This document shows positions 58,971 through 64,000 of a stretch of DNA of 64,000 nt, one piece after another. Every line of letters begins with the position of its first letter. Positions within the stretch are counted from its first letter, which is position 1. The notes beneath the pieces are model-generated. The model saw only the letters and a program-made list of their open reading frames with translations, was not told the DNA's origin and made no database searches. The DNA is from Magicicada septendecula (Eukaryota > Arthropoda > Insecta > Hemiptera > Cicadidae), in assembly GCA_034769895.1 (NCBI GenBank), contig CM068375.1, positions 256,349,542 to 256,413,541 on the forward strand. The letters run 5' to 3'. The position numbers and the translations under genes were made by a program.

Positions 58971-59959
58971 AAATTTTAATGAAGCAGAAATATTATGTAT
59001 TCAATTTGGCTCTCATTTCAATTCTCAACTTCACAACTGCAATTCCAATTATCAGCAGTTATAAAATAACATTCAACTTTGTTAAAAAATATTCAAATTT
59101 TATTACGTATTCAATATAGTTCACCTAAACATCTGTTTAATGTGCTTTTCACAATTACTGTACAAAAGTGTCTCATTTATATTAAATATTTGCGTTTTGT
59201 TAATACTTAAAAACAACCTGCTGACACCTTTCAGTTAGTGGTCACATTCAAAGCAAAATACGAAGAAAAAAATTAACTGTTCAGAACATTATCATAAGGT
59301 TTGGTCAAGACTATTACCATTGTTCAAATTTACTTGCACAATGTTCTGACCATTAAAAAGAATATGTGGTTGTACCTTAAATCTGCACACCTGAAGACAA
59401 GCACAGATTGTTTTAGTGATCATTGTGTCAGTAAACCTGATTGATGATAATAATCTGATCAAACCCTTCTGATAATGTTTGCATATTATCAAAAGTTAGG
59501 TTTAAAGACTGTAAAACTCATTACATTTGTATGCATACACAAACTATTCCTGTACCTAATTCTATGAATATGGTACTACTTGAGTATTATGATACAGTAA
59601 TCTTTCATCAGTAAATATTCAACTTTACTATGACATTAGAAATGTAAATATTAGAAGACTGATTAACCATTTAACAATAAAAAACGTGTAATCTTTTACA
59701 TCACAAATAATGAGCCGTAACAGATTTCAACATATTTTAAAGTTTTTAAGATTTTTGAGTCCTAAATCTGTTAAACTAGGATCCCATCACACACTTGTGC
59801 CATATGTTGTGTTGTTGTGTGAGTGTTGCTTGTTCTTGACCTTGACCAAGACTTTGCTGCTGATACATGTTTGATGTTATATAAAGGCTGTTTACAATTC
59901 TTTCAAAACAAAATATAAGAGATCCCGAGAGTACCCTGAAATTCCAATGATATACATGG

Positions 59960-60600
59960 AACTTTTTCTTGTATATTGCAAAAGATATTTATGTAACTCT
60001 ATGTTTTCTTGATTGTGATGATCTCTATGTATCAAAAAGAGTAGAAATGTACATAGCACAGAATCTATCTGACAAAGGCAGACGTTCGACTTTTGTAAGG
60101 AGTAAAGACATTCTTCTGGTGAGACTTAAAGACAAAAGAGATTCTTATGACATGTTGTGAATGTGTGAACGTGCGAGAACGTATGATATGTTGGAGGAGA
60201 AAAAAGTTTTTTATTCAAATTAATTTATATCAAAAAATATAAGGAATTAACTGGATTGGTGGACAAAACTGACCAGATGTTACAGTCACACAATCCAGCT
60301 AGAAAATCATACTCTAGGTTTATGAAGTCTTGCATGCTTCTAGCCTCCTGATTGCTCTTGAATGGACTTATTATTCATCAGAATTGTAACAGTGAATTCA
60401 CAATTCAAGAATTTTATTAAAAATTGCTGTGAGGAACCGCTAACCAAATATAGTAAAGGATGTAAGAAAATGTTTGGTGGAAAACTTCATTCTCAAGACT
60501 CCTCAAAAAAGAAAAGTCCTGCTCTTCAAGATTAAGCTGAATAAAGTCTACACCAGCTTGAGCAGATCCCCAACACAAGAAATCAAAAAACACTATCAAA
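59960..60600 (+). pseudogene. piggyBac-like transposase remnant
   Basis: 59969-60160 is open and ends FVRSKDILLVRLKDKRDSYD-ML, which resembles the K-W-K-DKRDV-MLST region of piggyBac-type (DDE_Tnp_1_7) transposases. 60251-60420 reads TGLVDKTDQMLQSHNPARKS, then YSRFMKSCMLLAS-stop-LLLNGLIIHQ and FTIQEFY, matching the VD..DQ.L....RKS.(R/K)W block and the following helix. 60470-60520 (FGGKLHSQD, KKKSPAL) looks like the linker before the C-terminal zinc finger. The catalytic N-terminal part is missing, and stops and frameshifts are frequent. An old copy. Confidence 0.65.
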
Positions 60601-61900
60601 AATTATGCTGTGTTTGTACCTCTAAACGCTGATATAAAAGATACTCATCTCAAATTTGTTACACTACAAAACAGAGAACAAATTTGTACATATTTTCCTG
60701 GACTATGCTCAAAAGAACATTTTGATGAGTATCAAAAGATTTGGACAAATAACTATTAACTTTTCATGCAATGTCTGTGACAGTAAAGTCTTGCAGTTCA
60801 CACAGATGATTGTGGAAGCACTATGTACTGTTCTTACACTTATTTTGTAGTTATCAATATGTTCGCAATTAAAATTAATCTTTGGTCTCATTCAGAATAC
60901 AAATGATTATGTAGATGTAACACTGAAGTTGAGTGGATGGGATGAGGATAGTGATACGGGGAAGGGTGGGTGGAGCAACAGAAATAATTCTCGGGGTATA
61001 AGTAAAGACAGCAGATATGTTTTCATATGATGGTTTAGTTAATTTTTGTAACTGTTATACTTTTATCTGGAATCAAACAGGCTGGTATATACAAAGCAAC
61101 ACGTAAATTACAGCCTTGGAGTAAACAAGTTAAAAGATGAAGTGAGACACTGTCCATTTATTAAAAAACATGACAATTTCTGTAAGCACATAGTTTCTAG
61201 CTAACAGCTGTCTAGAACTGACTACACAGCAGTCATCATAAAGAACCATATCAAAAAGTAGTATTTTTTTGTCATAAAGAAAATAACTAAACGTGGCATA
61301 TTAAAGAGAACGTTCTTTTATAAAATTTTAGATTTTTTACTAATGGAGTACTTCTTTTACATTACCTGACATATTCAAGATAATGCTGATGACTTTTCTG
61401 TCGTTTAAACATTATCTTGGGCACTGACATGATACATATGATAAGACAGTTGCAAATAATCAACAGACATTATTTGCCTACAAAGTACTGTCACAGACTG
61501 ACATACAACATAAACTTATTATAACAATTGATTCTTTCACAGTAGTTTTAACAGCTTTCAAACCTTTTTTAATCAGTTTCTAAAACTGGTTAAAAGACGT
61601 ATACCATCCTGAACCTCTCAGATTAATGAGAGTTATGCTGACAGTTGGACACAACTTTGGTACTACTCAGTTACCAGAAATATTATACTGGTCAATATGA
61701 ACAATCTTTTGACTTTAAAATAGTCAATTTTTATTAGTTTTGATGTACGTAAAATGATTCTGACATTAAAATCTCTCAGGTGGTTCTCATTTTTATGAAA
61801 AACAGGAATTTCCTTTATGATATAGTGAAATATTCCAATTTTGTTACAAAATTGGGTTGGCAATACTGAATAACAATCTTATTCACTACATTCTGTTTAT
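60601..61900. other. Nothing recognised
   Basis: AT-rich sequence without long frames or clear repeats. The first part may still be flank of the piggyBac-like element. Confidence 0.45.
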
Positions 61901-61904
61901 ATGA

Positions 61905-62890
61905 ACTTCTTTTATTGTGCTGAAACAAAACCAAATTTCTTGCCTCCAGACGAAACGCTGGGTGTTTAGATAAAGAAACAGACAAAAAGAAAACTCCATT
62001 TTTCAAAAGATTCATATTTGTGTTTTTTAAAGATTTTTTTAGAGAATTGGACTAATCCACACAACTGGGAACAAAGTTAAAACTTGAAAGCAATTTTTTT
62101 CACAGTGGAAATACACTCCCTTCTGTTCTCATAGCCACACTATACATGTACACATGAAGGTAGGTAAAAATGTTAAAATTGTTTCTTCAAAAAATTAAAT
62201 ATGAACACCAACAACAGCAGACATGTGGAGATATGAAGGTTGGTATCATCTTATTTGAAACGCTGTTAGGGTATACCAAATAATGCTGTCTTCTCTGTCA
62301 GTGAGATACTCATAACAGATCTTCACACTACATAAGAAAAACTAGCCTGAAAGGACATTGTTGGGCCTAGAAACAAGAATATTCAGCACACTCCATTAGT
62401 TGCCTGTCATAAAATCATAATACCGCATTCACATATTGAAATCGGGCTGATGAAAATTTTGTGAAGGCAATGAATCTCTAAGGAGAAAGTTTCAACTTTT
62501 TGAGGGAAATTTCTCCCACGTCTGTGTAAATTCCCACACCATCGTTGTTGGCTCGCAGATTTGTGAGAATCAGAAAACAGCTTGGAAAGGCTTCAAATCT
62601 GTTGGTGACAACTTCTTCTATAATCACAGATTTGAAAAATATGATGTAGCTGTTAATGTACTTCTGAGAATACAGTGAGAATTAGGTTACAACATGTCAC
62701 TCAAAATAAACTTTCTTGATTCATATCTCGACTTCTTCCCACTGTAGCGCAGAGTGAGGAACATGGTGAGCACTTCCATCAACACACTTCTGCAATGGAA
62801 AGAAGGTATCAGAGCAAGTGGAACGCATCTATGCTTGTTGACTCTTATTGAAATGTGACACGAGATGACCCACAAGTAGACAGCAAACAA
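61905..62890 (+). pseudogene. Decayed copy of an unnamed arthropod multicopy protein family
   Basis: Pieces in changing frames follow one order: KFLASRRNAGCLDKE, HSGNTLPSVLIA, MLKLFLQKIKYEHQ, CGDMKVGIILFETLLGYTK, HYIRKTSLKG, LVACHKIIIPHSHIEIGLMK, VKAMN, KAWKGFKSVGDNFFYNHRFE, GYNMSLKINFLDSYLDFFP and MERRYQSKWNASMLVDSYW. I recall this order from a protein family present in many copies in arthropod genomes (typical blocks: CGDLKV, LGLMKNFVKA, MSLKIHFLHSHLDFFP, GERFHQ, KRYQGRW). I cannot give it a name or function; it is probably transposon-derived. At least ten frame changes or stops are present. Confidence 0.7.
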
Positions 62891-63258
62891 AAAAACAAAA
62901 ACCAGAAACCTTTCAACTAATAGGTAACAGTTCCATACCTTTATATGAATCTAACAATAGGCATACACTTATGAACATAAACGTTTCTGTATCTTGATAC
63001 CAAGAGCTAACAAAAGTATTCCGATGTCATATTCTTGTTTCTCACCACATTTTTTGTTGTAATTGACTATTTTGGTAAAGGAAAGAGACAACTATAATTT
63101 TTTTAACAGTGTTATCTATAATAAGAAGCAGATGTAGATCACATATACAATATTTTTACAGGCTTGCTCACTTAGCACAAATGTTATAGTACTATTGCCT
63201 TACACATGTCACTACCATATGACATGATTGCAGACTGAAGCTATTGACCAATAAGGTA
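62891..63258. other. Nothing recognised
   Basis: AT-rich spacer between the relic and the Tigger element. Confidence 0.5.
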
Positions 63259-63260
63259 TA

Positions 63261-64000
63261 CAGTAAAACTTCTTGTTCTCACTTATACGTTTTTCACACT
63301 TACTCGTTTTTTCTCTAAGGTCCCGGCAAAATTCCTATACTTTCCGTGTTATTTTATTTCGGTTCTACGTTTTTTGTTTATTCGTTTTTTACACTTATAC
63401 GATCACATTTTTAAGTCCCTGGAGATACGAAACTTCATTTATACATTTAAATATTTTTTCCTTATTTATGTTGCATATATCACAAAATGCATATCATGTG
63501 AATGTCCGAATGCAAATATTTTGAACAGACTGTACACTTCTAGGGAATCGTCAATTAGTCCCAGTTGGCAGAGTTTGCAGTTGACGAGTACCCTTTGATT
63601 CCTAGAAACATACGGTATTTGTTCAATGCTCGCAAAGCTCCATCGCTTCGTGGACATCAGTTCGTTACTGTTTCTATTATAGGTAACATCGTAAGTGGAA
63701 AATGAGTGGAAGGAAGAGGAAGTGCGTTACGATTGCTGAGAAATTAAACATTTTGAAAGTAATGAAGGAAAGCGGGAATAAGAAGCGAGTAGACATCACC
63801 AAGGAGTTAGGGACTGCTCCGTCGACGTTAAATTCAATCGTGGCTAAAGCAACCGAAATTGAAGAAAGTGTTTGGTGTTTCAAGTAATAAGCGAACACGT
63901 ATTCAAGGCGGAAAATAGGAACTCTTGGAAGACTGTCTGTTACAGTGGTTCCAGCAGCACAGGGCGGAAGGAATTCCTATCAGCGGGCCAGTCCTTTGTG
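63261..64000 (+). mobile_element. Tigger/pogo-type element, 5' part
   Basis: TA (63259-63260) is followed by CAGTAAAACTTCTTGTTCTC, a Tigger-like terminus. Internal copies of a CACTTATACG / ACACTTACTCG motif follow. The transposase start is at 63702. The element runs off the right edge, so its other end is unseen. Confidence 0.8.
63702..64000 (+). pseudogene. Tigger transposase N-terminus (CENP-B-like), frameshifted
   Basis: The ATG at 63702 starts MSGRKRKCVTIAEKLNILKV. KSGNKKRVDITKELGTAPST-like spacing gives the psq-type helix-turn-helix of pogo/Tigger and CENP-B proteins (TIAEKLNIL, ITKELGTAPSTLNSIV). The frame ends FK-stop at 63887. In a shifted frame SSNKRTRIQGGK, a TAG, then LLEDCLLQWFQQHRAEGIPI and SGPVLC match the second, CENP-B-type DNA-binding domain. 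So there is one frameshift and one stop within 300 bp. The DDE domain would lie beyond the edge. Confidence 0.9.

Overview
The window looks like part of a large, transposon-rich arthropod (probably insect) nuclear genome. It is AT-rich and intron-containing. It carries mariner, hAT, pogo/Tigger, piggyBac-like, Penelope-like and Ty3/gypsy sequences, and its only recognisable host gene is a metazoan splicing-factor gene. The species cannot be named from this sequence.

Host gene. Five exons on the minus strand (57029-57173, 55547-55662, 14024-14245, 1198-1325, 810-1058) join in perfect phase into an internal part of SUGP1 (SURP and G-patch domain-containing protein 1, also called SF4). The SURP exons should lie beyond the right edge and the G-patch exons beyond the left edge. 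One intron is 41.3 kb and another 12.7 kb. Nearly all mobile DNA here sits inside these introns.

Layout, left to right. 1-0.56 kb: mariner remnant split by a 182-bp hAT MITE. 0.8-1.3 kb: two SUGP1 exons. 2.4-12.8 kb: LTR element I (a Gag-like ORF, no pol), containing a solo LTR and a full-length mariner, and joined head-to-head to an inverted partial copy of the same family. 12.9-13.8 kb: 904-bp hAT-type element. 14.0-14.2 kb: SUGP1 exon. 14.9-50.1 kb: a nest of retroelements. The host of the nest is gypsy element III (pol missing, 5' LTR reduced to 21 bp). Inserted in it are LTR element II (20281-28842, young, one intact Gag-like ORF, itself hit by a hAT), a minus-strand LTR of a third family (V), and gypsy element IV (34895-48850, about 3.2-kb LTRs, broken gag and pol) inside the 3' LTR of III. 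50.1-51.8 kb: inverted gag-pol fragment nearly identical to IV. 51.8-53.6 kb: mariner remnant, Penelope-like GIY-YIG remnant and a hammerhead-ribozyme-like motif. 55.5-57.2 kb: two SUGP1 exons. 57.7-64 kb: TIR element, piggyBac-like remnant, decayed copy of an unnamed arthropod multicopy protein family, and the 5' part of a Tigger element.

Most unusual signals. (1) The module made of LTR end plus primer-binding site is duplicated in two different LTR families. In element IV two older PBS-like copies now lie inside the LTR, as if the U5 boundary had moved downstream. (2) Elements I and II form a pol-less family with one coiled-coil ORF and a conserved 3' non-coding block that appears to fold, with partner changes between copies. 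(3) The gypsy Gag has a very long N-terminal coiled coil and an asparagine-rich tail where a zinc knuckle is expected. (4) Both gypsy copies carry arrays of about 88-100 bp units, each with a GTAAG...CTTAC palindrome. (5) A hammerhead-like motif follows the Penelope-like fragment.
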